Assembly (NCBI GenBank): GCA_020629755.1
Contig: JAHDCS010000003.1
Location: forward strand, 9,510 to 73,509
DNA length: 64,000 bases
Source: Flavobacteriales bacterium
GTDB lineage: Bacteria > Bacteroidota > Bacteroidia > Flavobacteriales_G > JALEGO01
Reading direction: 5' to 3'
Shown here: positions 56,459 to 64,000 of the stretch, piece by piece
Position numbering within the stretch: the first letter of the stretch is position 1
Layout: each line of letters begins with the position of its first letter
Position numbers and translations under genes: made by a program
The notes under the pieces: generated by a model
Databases searched by the model: none
What the model was told of the DNA's origin: nothing
Seen by the model: only the letters and a program-made list of their open reading frames with translations

Positions 56459-57633
56459 TATAAACTAACCGCTAAATAAGCCATTAATCCAAATGAATGA
56501 TTAAATGCCTCCTGGTCAATATCAAAAGTAGGGGTATGCACCATTGAGGTAATGCCCTTTTTTTCATTTCGAACTCCTAATCTATAAAAACACACCGGAA
56601 CCTTATGCGAAAAATAAGCAAAGTCTTCAGAGGTCATTCTTAAGTCTAAATCTACTATTGCCTCTTTATCAAGATATTCAATCGCATGTTTTTTAGCTTC
56701 AGAAACTAGGTGAGCATCATTGTTTAAAAATGGGTATCCTTTTTTAATGTTAAGATCTATATTAGAGCCCCATTTTTTATTTAAATCTTCAATAATTATT
56801 TTTATTTCTTGGTGTGTTTGCGCTCTAAATTTTTCATCAAATGTTCTAAAAGTACCTTCTAAAAATACCGTGTTTGGAATTACATTCGTAGCCCCTCCGT
56901 CGCTTTGTATTTTGCCAAAACTAAGCACAGAAGGCGTAGAGAGAGTCTTGTTGTTGTTTATGAGTTCTTCTAACTTTAATAACAGTTCAGAAGAAATGAT
57001 CAGCGGATTTAAATAGCTGTCTTTAAGCGCGGCATGCCCACCTTTTCCGACCACTTTAATATATAATTCATCACAAGACGCCATATAAAGACCTGCTTTA
57101 AACCCTATGGTGCCCACCTCTAATTTGGGCGCTACATGCTGAGCCATCATGCGGGTAATGTTATGGGTTTTTAAAACCCCTTCTTCTAATACTTTTTTTG
57201 CCCCTCCTGGTAATTTTTCTTCGCCTGGCTGAAATAAAATTTTAATTGGTCTTTCTATCTTATCTTCAAAGTATTTGAGTAAAAAGGTTGTGCCTAAAAG
57301 AGAGGCCATATGCACATCATGTCCGCAGGCATGCATAATGCCTTGATGTAAAGAGGTGTATTTTTGGGAAGATTCTTCTTTAATTGGTAAAGCATCAAGC
57401 TCTGCTCTTAAGCATAATGCTTCGCCTGTTTTAGGGCCAATATGTGCGACTAATCCAGTATTGGCAATAGATTGAAATGGAATGTTATTCTCTCTGAGTA
57501 TCTCTTGTATATACTTTGAGGTGTTGAATTCCTTAAAAGAAAGCTCTGGGTGCTTATGAAGGTGTTCTCTAATAGAAATTACCTGCTGTAAAAAATCAGG
57601 TGCTTTTGATTTTATGTCACTGAGTGAAATCAA
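56458..57633 (-). CDS. M20-family amidohydrolase (N-acyl amino acid hydrolase-like)
   Basis: 391 residues. The M20D signatures are visible: ISIREHLHKHPELSFKEF, AELDALPIKEE, MHACGHDVHMASLLGT (metal-binding Cys/His), QPGEEKLPGGAKKVLEEG and, near the C-terminus, RMTSEDFAYFSHKVP. Members remove N-acyl groups from amino acids or act on IAA conjugates and hippurate, so the substrate here is uncertain. Cytosolic, as no signal peptide is seen. It overlaps genes on both sides by 1-4 bp. Confidence 0.9.
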   Translation of the reverse strand: MISLSDIKSKAPDFLQQVISIREHLHKHPELSFKEFNTSKYIQEILRENNIPFQSIANTGLVAHIGPKTGEALCLRAELDALPIKEESSQKYTSLHQGIMHACGHDVHMASLLGTTFLLKYFEDKIERPIKILFQPGEEKLPGGAKKVLEEGVLKTHNITRMMAQHVAPKLEVGTIGFKAGLYMASCDELYIKVVGKGGHAALKDSYLNPLIISSELLLKLEELINNNKTLSTPSVLSFGKIQSDGGATNVIPNTVFLEGTFRTFDEKFRAQTHQEIKIIIEDLNKKWGSNIDLNIKKGYPFLNNDAHLVSEAKKHAIEYLDKEAIVDLDLRMTSEDFAYFSHKVPVCFYRLGVRNEKKGITSMVHTPTFDIDQEAFNHSFGLMAYLAVSL

Positions 57634-60600
57634 AAATCAAGCTCAATAGATAAATAATTAATGGGGTTAAGAAAATCACCATTTTCAATCCCCCAGGCTC
57701 TATCAAACTTCACAAAATACCCAAATACTTTTGTACGTAACCCCCAACCAACAGAGGCTGCAATTGGATGTACTTGATTTTTTAAAATCACTTCTATGTT
57801 TCCATTTGTAATGGTTTGAGTGTTAAAGGCATTTTCTTCTGAAAATGGACTCACGCCATTCCAGGCAGTACCTATATCAGAAAATCCAATGATTTGAAAA
57901 TGGTTAAAAAACTCTGACTTTATAGGGTTTTTAGCAAAGTATTGTACCACTGGCCACCTTAACTCTGAATTAATTAAAGCAAAATTGTTGCCGTTTCTGG
58001 CATTTTGTAAAAATCCGCGCAACGGCGGTACAATGGTTTGAAAATAATACCCTGCATCTTGCGCAATAGGCGTTTGAAAATTAAAACTTGAATTGCCGTT
58101 AAATCTAGCCCATCTTTCTACGGCTCCTAAGTAATGAACCAATTTACGAGAGCCAAAACTGCTCGATGCCGATAATCTATTGAACCAAATAAGTTTTCTA
58201 TGGATTTTTAATCCGTTTCTAGCATCTATACCTACAACTGAAAAATCTGTTTCAGCCTCTGTGACAATTCTGTAGTGCTCTGCAAACAACTTAATTTTAG
58301 AGCCTTCGTATAAATTAAGGCCCCTGTCTAATGAGTTGTCAAAAATACTCGTGAATTTTAATGCCCCCCAGTAATTGGTAACACTGGGCTCAGCTGCCGT
58401 AATAGGATCAGTCGATAAATAAGTGCCTCTATCCACCCGAATCATTGGCGTAATGTGGGTAGAAAACACTTCATTAAATGGATATGAAAACCGTGCTTTT
58501 AACACTTGGGTGACGGTTTTGAATTGCACATTAAATAAAGAAGATATAGGTGCTTGGGTCACAGAAACCTGGCGCTGAAAACTGTATTTTTTATCCCAAC
58601 GTTTGCTTCTGTCTTCAAGCGACACAAAAAATTCAGTGACACTGCCGCTAATGCCATACCGAAGGCCTCCGGTTGCTAAATAATTTTCAAATAAATCTGT
58701 CATGTTTATTTTTAACACTACCCCCATTCCTGGCATAGTGTATGGCCCACCGTTATAGAGTTGATAAATCTGATTGGCAAAATTAAAATCCATACTAGAG
58801 GTAATTTCGCTGGCTATAAAATTGAGTTTATAGCGTCTTGATTTTGGCGTAAAAACAGATTGTTTTAAAGACTCTACACCTGAACTATCTTTGTTAAAAG
58901 TTGGTTTAGCCATGTTTTGGTCTAAGAAAACATACGCATCTGTAGAGATGTAATCTATTGGTTTTTTTTCTGCCACACTTATCTGAGAAGGCAGTGTAAT
59001 AAGGTTGTTTTTTGAAGAGAAATTCTCTGGTGTTTTAACCCCTTGAGATGGTTGTAAATCAGGGATAGAAATTGTGTCTGATTTATTGTAATACAAAAGA
59101 TTAAATCTCGATTTTTTATAAAATAAATCTGAGGCTAAGGCTTGATTGGTTGAAAAATCATAGTCTTGTAAATTTGAGTAGGCACTTGGTAACGGGGTTT
59201 TATTAATGAAAAATTGATAATGCACGGCTGTATCAATATTGGTGATCACAGAATCTGTAGTTGCAATATACTTTTGATTCACCCCACCAGTATTAATGGT
59301 AAAGGTTAAACGATCCCTGTCAAATGATTTTAAATTTTTAAACGAAACCTCATCGTCAAATGTGATTTTATTCATTTGGGGCTGATTAGAAAGATCGTAT
59401 GCATAAAGCGCATAATGCTCTTTAGGAGAAAACGCTTTTGGCTGAAGACTATCTGTTGGTCTATTAGACGAAAAGATAAGTGTTTTGTCTTCTATAATGT
59501 GTAAAGAAAGATCGTCGTATTTATCATTGGTAATGTGTTTTTGAGTGTTGCCTGTAATTCTATATAAAAACAAGTCAGATTGGCTGTTTTTTACAGCAGA
59601 CAAGACCATTTTTTTTCCTTTATCAAAGTAAGAAAAGTCTTTGACCTGGCTTATTTCAAATAAGGGTTTTTCTGTTGGTTTATCGCCATTTACAAAATAG
59701 TTATGGAGCATGGGTTGCCCTTCTTTGTTATATATAACGGTAAGCATTTTCGAAGACGGGTGCCATTTAAACACAGGATAATCGTCGCTGGTCTCTCTTT
59801 CTAAGCGAAAACCTTGTTTAAATACCTTTGTTTTTTTGTTCTTATCTATATCGTATACTATAACTTTTAGTTTACCTAAATCGTTTTCTGAATATGCCAA
59901 GTGTTTCGCGTTTGGAGAGAGGGCGATGTTTTGATATATTTTTCTTTTTTTTAGTTTTATTTGTTTTTGATTTTGGAGGGATAAGGGGGGATTCTCTTCG
60001 GTTTTTATATTGAAGGATTTTTCATAATAGGTAATCATCTGGTTTTTTAACACATTGAATTTAGCACCCAAAACAGATTCTAGACCAGATTCTACGCTTC
60101 TGGTAGCTTTGGTTAAATACAAAATATTAGGGATTAAATTTTCGCCATATTGATACGCAATATAGTGCCAAAAGGCATGCCCAAAAACGGTGTTGTCTAA
60201 CGGAGTAAAATCATTTGTTCTTTTATATCTTTTGCTTTGAATGGCATCTTTGATCATAGGTAGGGTCTCAGATATGGGTCTGGTAAAATAGTGTGTGAGG
60301 CCCTTTACATACCAATCTGGAATGGTGATAAATGCATCATTTTTTATTCTATCAATCCAGTTTTCACCATACAACATTTGATGAAGAAAGATTTGCAGAA
60401 TCCCTGATTTTATATTTCGAATAAATTTTTCTCTTTCTCCTTCGTAATATACAAATACATTTTTTCCATAAATCCGAGCCACCCCACCTATGCTTTGTGT
60501 TTCGCTCTGTAAGCCAATATTGCTTTTTTTGAAATCTTCAATATTATTATAAACCAATATATTAAACTTGTCTTTCGGGTCTAGATAAATTTCAAACTTC

Positions 60601-60839
60601 TCGCTGTACTCTTCAATGGCCTTATCTGCCGTAGAGATTACATCCCCCCAAAGATTTTCAGAGCCTTCATAAAAATACATTTTATAATGTTCGTACTTTT
60701 TAAATTCCCAGAAATAGTCTTCGGTCTGAATTCTGTTTTTGCCATAGGTCATAGAAGAAGATCCATTGTAGAATTGCGCAAACCCTAAGTATGAAACAAG
60801 AAACAAGAAGCAAAATATGAAAAGTGCCTTTTTCACCAC
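57630..60839 (-). CDS. TolB-like propeller / outer-membrane barrel protein with inactive peptidase-like N-domain
   Basis: About 1069 residues from GTG 60839 (or GTG 60836), giving signal peptide KKALFIFCFLFLVSYLGFAQ. A longer ATG frame to 60980 runs through the tRNA-Gln gene and is rejected. Order: an N-terminal gluzincin-like domain (about 25-270), a beta-propeller with WD40/TolB-like blades (about 300-570; LAYSENDLGKLKVIVYDI, KMVLSAVKNSQSDLFLYRI), then a C-terminal barrel resembling the bacterial surface antigen fold, ending YLSIELDF. The expected HExxH reads LHQMLY and the EG of the second motif reads KG, so the peptidase part looks dead. Role unknown, probably in the outer membrane. Confidence 0.82.
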   Translation of the reverse strand: MVKKALFIFCFLFLVSYLGFAQFYNGSSSMTYGKNRIQTEDYFWEFKKYEHYKMYFYEGSENLWGDVISTADKAIEEYSEKFEIYLDPKDKFNILVYNNIEDFKKSNIGLQSETQSIGGVARIYGKNVFVYYEGEREKFIRNIKSGILQIFLHQMLYGENWIDRIKNDAFITIPDWYVKGLTHYFTRPISETLPMIKDAIQSKRYKRTNDFTPLDNTVFGHAFWHYIAYQYGENLIPNILYLTKATRSVESGLESVLGAKFNVLKNQMITYYEKSFNIKTEENPPLSLQNQKQIKLKKRKIYQNIALSPNAKHLAYSENDLGKLKVIVYDIDKNKKTKVFKQGFRLERETSDDYPVFKWHPSSKMLTVIYNKEGQPMLHNYFVNGDKPTEKPLFEISQVKDFSYFDKGKKMVLSAVKNSQSDLFLYRITGNTQKHITNDKYDDLSLHIIEDKTLIFSSNRPTDSLQPKAFSPKEHYALYAYDLSNQPQMNKITFDDEVSFKNLKSFDRDRLTFTINTGGVNQKYIATTDSVITNIDTAVHYQFFINKTPLPSAYSNLQDYDFSTNQALASDLFYKKSRFNLLYYNKSDTISIPDLQPSQGVKTPENFSSKNNLITLPSQISVAEKKPIDYISTDAYVFLDQNMAKPTFNKDSSGVESLKQSVFTPKSRRYKLNFIASEITSSMDFNFANQIYQLYNGGPYTMPGMGVVLKINMTDLFENYLATGGLRYGISGSVTEFFVSLEDRSKRWDKKYSFQRQVSVTQAPISSLFNVQFKTVTQVLKARFSYPFNEVFSTHITPMIRVDRGTYLSTDPITAAEPSVTNYWGALKFTSIFDNSLDRGLNLYEGSKIKLFAEHYRIVTEAETDFSVVGIDARNGLKIHRKLIWFNRLSASSSFGSRKLVHYLGAVERWARFNGNSSFNFQTPIAQDAGYYFQTIVPPLRGFLQNARNGNNFALINSELRWPVVQYFAKNPIKSEFFNHFQIIGFSDIGTAWNGVSPFSEENAFNTQTITNGNIEVILKNQVHPIAASVGWGLRTKVFGYFVKFDRAWGIENGDFLNPINYLSIELDF

Positions 60840-60893
60840 AAACAAAGATACAAATTGCACAATGATTTGTTTTCTCACAATAAGTAATTTTCT

Positions 60894-60901
60894 TATTTTT
60901 G
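60894..60901 (+). promoter_or_regulatory. Candidate -7 element (TATTTTTG) of tRNA-Gln
   Basis: TATTTTTG fits TAnnTTTG and ends 8 bp before the tRNA, the same spacing as the element before tRNA-fMet at 17384. Confidence 0.5.
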
Positions 60902-60909
60902 CTTTTGAT

Positions 60910-60980
60910 TGCCTGGTGGTGTAATGGTAGCACATGGGTTTTTGGTACCTTTGGTCAGGGTTCGAGTCCTTGCCGGGCAA
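60910..60980 (+). tRNA. tRNA-Gln (anticodon TTG)
   Basis: 71 nt fold into a cloverleaf: acceptor TGCCTGG/CCGGGCA, D arm GTGT...GCAC, anticodon stem TGGGT/ACCTT with loop TTTTGGT (anticodon TTG), T arm CAGGG TTCGAGT CCTTG. The outermost anticodon-stem pair (27/43) is T/T. CCA is not encoded. The presumed discriminator is A at 60980. A terminator follows at 60985. Confidence 0.93.
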
Positions 60981-60984
60981 CTTT

Positions 60985-61014
60985 AAGGTAACTGGTTAAA
61001 CTGGTTACCTTTTT
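60985..61014 (+). terminator. Intrinsic terminator after tRNA-Gln
   Basis: AAGGTAAC (60985-60992) pairs with GTTACCTT (61004-61011). The stem can extend inward through wobble pairs to a TTAAA loop, and a T tract follows. Confidence 0.85.
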
Positions 61015-61033
61015 TTATTTTTGATAAAAAAAG

Positions 61034-61753
61034 ATGCGTTATTTCTGTTTTATTTCTTTAAGTGCTCTGTTATTTTCGTGTAACCTGCTCAGAAATTGTG
61101 AAAATGAGACCGGTGAACCCATTACTAAATCTTTTGATGTTGAAGTTATTGAAAGTATTGACGTGCAGATAGCCTCAAAAGTTTCTGTAACACAAGGCAT
61201 GAATCCTAAAATTATTGTAACCGCTTCTCCTAATGTATTGTCGGCATTATCTAAAGAGGTGTCTTCTGGACACTGGGAAGCTCGTTTTTCAGAAGGTTGT
61301 TTTTCTGACTACAGTTTAGAAATTGAAATACAAACCCCTAAAATTAGTGCACTTGAAGTTTCTGGAAGTGCACAAATAGTTTTAGGTGATTTTATCAATC
61401 AAGACGACTTAAGTATAGAAGTAAGCGGATCTGGTAAAGTGTCGATAGGGGCCTTTTCTGGTACTGACTACATTTATATTGGAGTTTCTGGAAGTGGTGC
61501 TATTTTAGCTCAAAAACCCTTTACAGATTTAGAAGATGTAGAACTTGAAATTTCTGGCTCTGGCAAAATTGATGCCTCTAAATTAAAAACAGAAAATGGG
61601 CAAATTGAAGTCTCCGGTTCAGGTGTGTGTAAAGTGTGGGCAACAGATGATTTAGAAGTTGATATTTCTGGCTCTGGAAAAGTCTATTACACCGGAAATC
61701 CTCAGATTAGTTTAGATAAATCTGGCTCAGGAAAACTTATAGACGATAACTAG
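61034..61753 (+). CDS. DUF2807-type (head GIN domain) lipoprotein
   Basis: 239 residues. A short lipoprotein signal (MRYFCFISLSALLFSC) is followed by a right-handed beta-helix-like domain with repeated VSGSGKV / ISGSGKI turns (about eight copies) and the family's opening pattern SFDVEVIESIDVQIASKVSV. This is the putative auto-transporter adhesin or head-GIN (DUF2807) family. Probably attached to the outer membrane. Role unknown. The YhhN-like gene follows after 2 bp. Confidence 0.85.
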   Translation: MRYFCFISLSALLFSCNLLRNCENETGEPITKSFDVEVIESIDVQIASKVSVTQGMNPKIIVTASPNVLSALSKEVSSGHWEARFSEGCFSDYSLEIEIQTPKISALEVSGSAQIVLGDFINQDDLSIEVSGSGKVSIGAFSGTDYIYIGVSGSGAILAQKPFTDLEDVELEISGSGKIDASKLKTENGQIEVSGSGVCKVWATDDLEVDISGSGKVYYTGNPQISLDKSGSGKLIDDN

Positions 61754-61755
61754 TT

Positions 61756-62394
61756 TTGAAGAAGGCTTCAGGTGTTTTTATTGGCTTATTTTTTCTTTTT
61801 TCGGGTCTAGATCTTTTAAGTTGTTTAAATATATTTGATCTTAGATGGTTTTCAAAACCCTTTTTACTGCCCTTACTAATGGGCTTATACCTTATTGAAT
61901 CGCCAAAGAAAAACCCTTTGTTTTTAGCCGCTCTTTTTTGTGCGTTTATGGGGGATGTGATTTTGCTCTTAGAGAATCAACATTCGTTTTTAATTGGGCT
62001 GCTTTGTTTTTTAACCATGCAAATTCTTTATTCTGTAGTGTTTTATAAACAAACTGCTCTTTTTCTAATGCGCGATAAAATGGCGCTTTTTTTGATTTCT
62101 ATTTTTGTTATAGCGTGTTTATCGGTTATGGTACCTCATGCAGGCGCCATGAAAATGCCGCTTATTATTTATGCCTTGATCTTTGGGGGGATGGCTATAA
62201 TTGCACACTGGCGCCATAAAAAACTAAAGGGTTGGTTAATGGTGTTTATAGGCGTACTATTTTTTGTGTGTTCAGACGCTCTTTTAGGAATAAATAAGTT
62301 TGTAGCGGTTTTTTCAAAAGCCAATTTTTGGATTATGTTCACCTATATTATTGGGCAATTTATGATTGTAAAGGGGTATCTAAAATCAGAATAA
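61756..62394 (+). CDS. YhhN/TMEM86-family membrane protein (lysoplasmalogenase-like)
   Basis: 212 residues from a TTG start at 61756, with about seven or eight membrane helices. Family landmarks are FSKPFLLPLLMGLYL (the conserved KP segment) and FCAFMGDVILLLE (conserved GD), plus VFSKANFWIMFTYIIGQFMI. Vertebrate relatives hydrolyse lysoplasmalogens; the bacterial function is not settled. It lies 2 bp after the DUF2807 gene, so the pair is one transcript. GGGGGGATG occurs at 62185-62193. Confidence 0.85.
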   Translation: MKKASGVFIGLFFLFSGLDLLSCLNIFDLRWFSKPFLLPLLMGLYLIESPKKNPLFLAALFCAFMGDVILLLENQHSFLIGLLCFLTMQILYSVVFYKQTALFLMRDKMALFLISIFVIACLSVMVPHAGAMKMPLIIYALIFGGMAIIAHWRHKKLKGWLMVFIGVLFFVCSDALLGINKFVAVFSKANFWIMFTYIIGQFMIVKGYLKSE

Positions 62395-62755
62395 CTTCTT
62401 TTGATCTATATATACGAAACTCCACCATTTATCTCGTATAACCTTACCTCTAAACGTATATATACGCATAAAAACGTTTAATTTCGTATATACAATAGTT
62501 GTGCATAATGCTGAAAACCGAGCAAACCATCAACATTTAAACTAAAAAATCCAACCGCACAGTCAAGCACATTTCATTTTTTTCGTGCCTCAAAAAATAA
62601 AAAGAGCTTGCCTTTTCCCTCCGCACAACTTACCAAATTATCTTCATAACTTCCTTTTCGACCTCAATGCCCAAAATTCGACTTCAATAACTAATTTCTA
62701 AAAAAGAAGACATAGCTCTACATCTTTGGAAAGAATTTAAAACAGATTTTTTGTA
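62395..62755. other. 361-bp intergenic region with palindromes
   Basis: No gene is visible. TATATACGAAA (62409-62419) and its inverted copy TTTCGTATATA (62482-62492) flank a perfect 12-bp palindrome CGTATATATACG (62455-62466). A second long-range inverted pair is GTTGTGC (62498-62504) and GCACAAC (62623-62629). The rest is A/C-rich on the plus strand, with no clear TAnnTTTG promoter for the downstream gene. It may be the edge of an inserted block, or a structured leader. Confidence 0.6.
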
Positions 62756-64000
62756 ATGAACAGAATTTTAATACTCTTTTTAATAACATTAAGCACAACA
62801 TTTGTAGTTGCGCAAAGCAATGAAATGGATGTGCAAATTCAGTTTCAGTCCTTTCAAGAGTTGCTGAAATACGCTGATGAACACGCCATACAAATACAAA
62901 ATGCCCTTATTGGCGAGCAAATAGCAAGTGCCAATAAAAAGGGTGCAAAATCCTATTTATCTCCTTCTGTAAATGCTAGTGCAGGATATAACAACAACCT
63001 AACCTTGCAACCCACTTTGGTTCCTGAACAATTTTTTAATCCAAACGCTACTGAAGGCAGTTTTCGAGAATTAACCTTTGGACAACAACACGTTTATTCT
63101 ACGGGAATTCAAGCACAATGGAATATTCTAAATTTTCAAAAAATATTTGCTTCGGAAACAGCAGGTATAGTAACTGAACAAAGCGAAATTAACACACAAA
63201 AAAGCAAGCTTAGCACCTATAATCTTTTGGCTTCAACGTACTATTCCATTTTGCTAACACAAGAAGCTATTGTTATTTATGAAGAAAACCTAAAGGTTTC
63301 AGAAGCGATTTATAAGAGTACAAATGAAAATTTTCAAAAAGGAATCGTAAGTGAGGAAGCACTCAATTTAGCTAAAATTAAACAGTTACAAAACCGTAAC
63401 ACTTTACAACAAGCATTAAGTAATCGAAGCAGATTTTATACGCAATTGCAAAGTCAGCTAAATACTAGCCAACAAATTATGATTTCAGATTCACCTCAAA
63501 ATTTCAGTTTAACTAATACAAATTTTGAAACCATACATCCTGAAATTACTTGGCAAGAAATGGAAGTCGATAAACAAAAATCGCTTCTAAAAGAAAAGAA
63601 AGCATTGCTTCTGCCTAATCTAAGTCTTAACTATCAATACAACACGAGTTGGGCTACCGATGGATTTACAGATTTTTCAAACGCTAACGAATTACCACAA
63701 CAATATATTGTTGCAAAGCTGAATATCCCAATTTTCAGTGGATTTTCTTCTCGCTCAAAAATCAAGAAATCAAAATTAGAACTGCAACAACAAGAGTTGC
63801 AACTGGAAAACACAAAATTGGTGAAGCAAAAGGAAGATGATTTATTGCTTTTAGATGTCAATCAATTTGAAGAAGAATTAGCAGAATACACCAAAATTAT
63901 GGTGCTCAGACAAAAAAATGATGTACACGCAGAGAACAAATACAATAGTGGTATTACAAGTTTAAACGAACGTTTAGACAGTTATGAAGATTTGCTAAAT
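62756..64000 (+). CDS. TolC-family outer-membrane efflux protein, partial (3' end outside window)
   Basis: 415 codons are visible from ATG 62756 and the frame is open to the window end. The signal peptide (MNRILILFLITLSTTFVVAQ) is followed by two copies of the TolC helical hairpin. The first begins SFQELLKYADEHAIQIQNAL, and the turn region has PSVNASAGYNNNLT. The second includes LLPNLSLNYQYNTSW, LNIPIFSGFSSRSKI and a long coiled coil (KLELQQQELQLENTKLVKQK). TolC-like proteins form the outer-membrane exit duct of RND or ABC efflux systems; pump and adaptor genes would be expected to the right. Confidence 0.9.
   Translation, partial: MNRILILFLITLSTTFVVAQSNEMDVQIQFQSFQELLKYADEHAIQIQNALIGEQIASANKKGAKSYLSPSVNASAGYNNNLTLQPTLVPEQFFNPNATEGSFRELTFGQQHVYSTGIQAQWNILNFQKIFASETAGIVTEQSEINTQKSKLSTYNLLASTYYSILLTQEAIVIYEENLKVSEAIYKSTNENFQKGIVSEEALNLAKIKQLQNRNTLQQALSNRSRFYTQLQSQLNTSQQIMISDSPQNFSLTNTNFETIHPEITWQEMEVDKQKSLLKEKKALLLPNLSLNYQYNTSWATDGFTDFSNANELPQQYIVAKLNIPIFSGFSSRSKIKKSKLELQQQELQLENTKLVKQKEDDLLLLDVNQFEEELAEYTKIMVLRQKNDVHAENKYNSGITSLNERLDSYEDLLN

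Noticed and set aside
62498-62629. GTTGTGC / GCACAAC pair as an integron attC site
   Set aside because: attC sites run RYYYAAC to GTTRRRY, the opposite order, and the core bases do not fit; no integron integrase is seen.

Overview
The window looks like chromosomal DNA from a low-G+C member of the Bacteroidota, most likely order Flavobacteriales. The evidence: a full-length SprA translocon protein of the type IX secretion system (T9SS); a kelch protein ending in a T9SS sorting domain; a fused SecDF; a group II geranylgeranylglyceryl phosphate synthase homologue; OmpA and secreted proteins with thrombospondin type 3 calcium repeats; upstream regions without Shine-Dalgarno sequences; and several TAnnTTTG promoter elements. 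I see no integrase, transposase, CRISPR array or phage genes.

Layout. 1-2727 (-) is the N-terminal part of a very large secreted calcium-binding repeat protein. 2881-5929 (-) is an MBOAT acyltransferase / SGNH partner / pdxJ operon. 6014-7911 (+) holds CBS protein, NAD kinase and a VOC protein. 7915-10406 holds a lipid A-type acyltransferase and small envelope proteins, including a lipoprotein that resembles the Tae4 peptidoglycan amidase family. 10473-14208 holds methylmalonyl-CoA epimerase, FeoB, FeoA and SAH hydrolase. 14306-17352 holds a WG-repeat protein, then Sfp-like, GGGP synthase-like and ThiE/TenI-like genes. 17401 is the initiator tRNA. 17494-22443 holds a DEAD-box helicase, a small lipoprotein, Era, Der and a barrel protein. 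22444-25169 holds kelch/T9SS, thioredoxin-like and bestrophin-like genes. 25222-27586 is a second MBOAT/SGNH module. 27649-32922 holds a lipoprotein, a bifunctional nuclease family protein, EtfAB, OmpA and an LpxH-like gene. 32936-44492 holds an M1 peptidase, a lipoprotein, SprA and RuvA. 44656-54493 (+) holds SecDF, TatA, a Na+/Ca2+ exchanger, an NtrY-like kinase and PaaZ. 54490-60839 (-) holds a lipoprotein, a glycosyltransferase, an M20 amidohydrolase and a propeller/barrel protein. 60910 is tRNA-Gln. 61034-62394 holds a DUF2807-type lipoprotein and a YhhN-family protein. A 361-bp gap with inverted repeats precedes a TolC-like gene that runs off the right edge.

How the genes relate: most are housekeeping genes or cell-envelope biogenesis and export (SprA, SecDF, TatA, OmpA, LpxH, acyltransferases, barrels). 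Gene packing is tight: many neighbours overlap by a few bases, and several convergent pairs abut or overlap.

The strongest unexplained signal is a recurring oligomer, GGGGGGATG, usually inside TTTGGGGGGATGT. It occurs 14 times on the two strands, in coding and non-coding DNA and in several reading-frame contexts. By eye, nearly every run of six G in the window is followed by AT. This looks like a genome-wide functional DNA word, for example Chi-like, and not a protein motif. Other points of interest are the Tae4-like lipoprotein, a FeoB with a degenerate G4 motif, the duplicated MBOAT/SGNH modules, and the 963-bp tandem repeats at the left edge.
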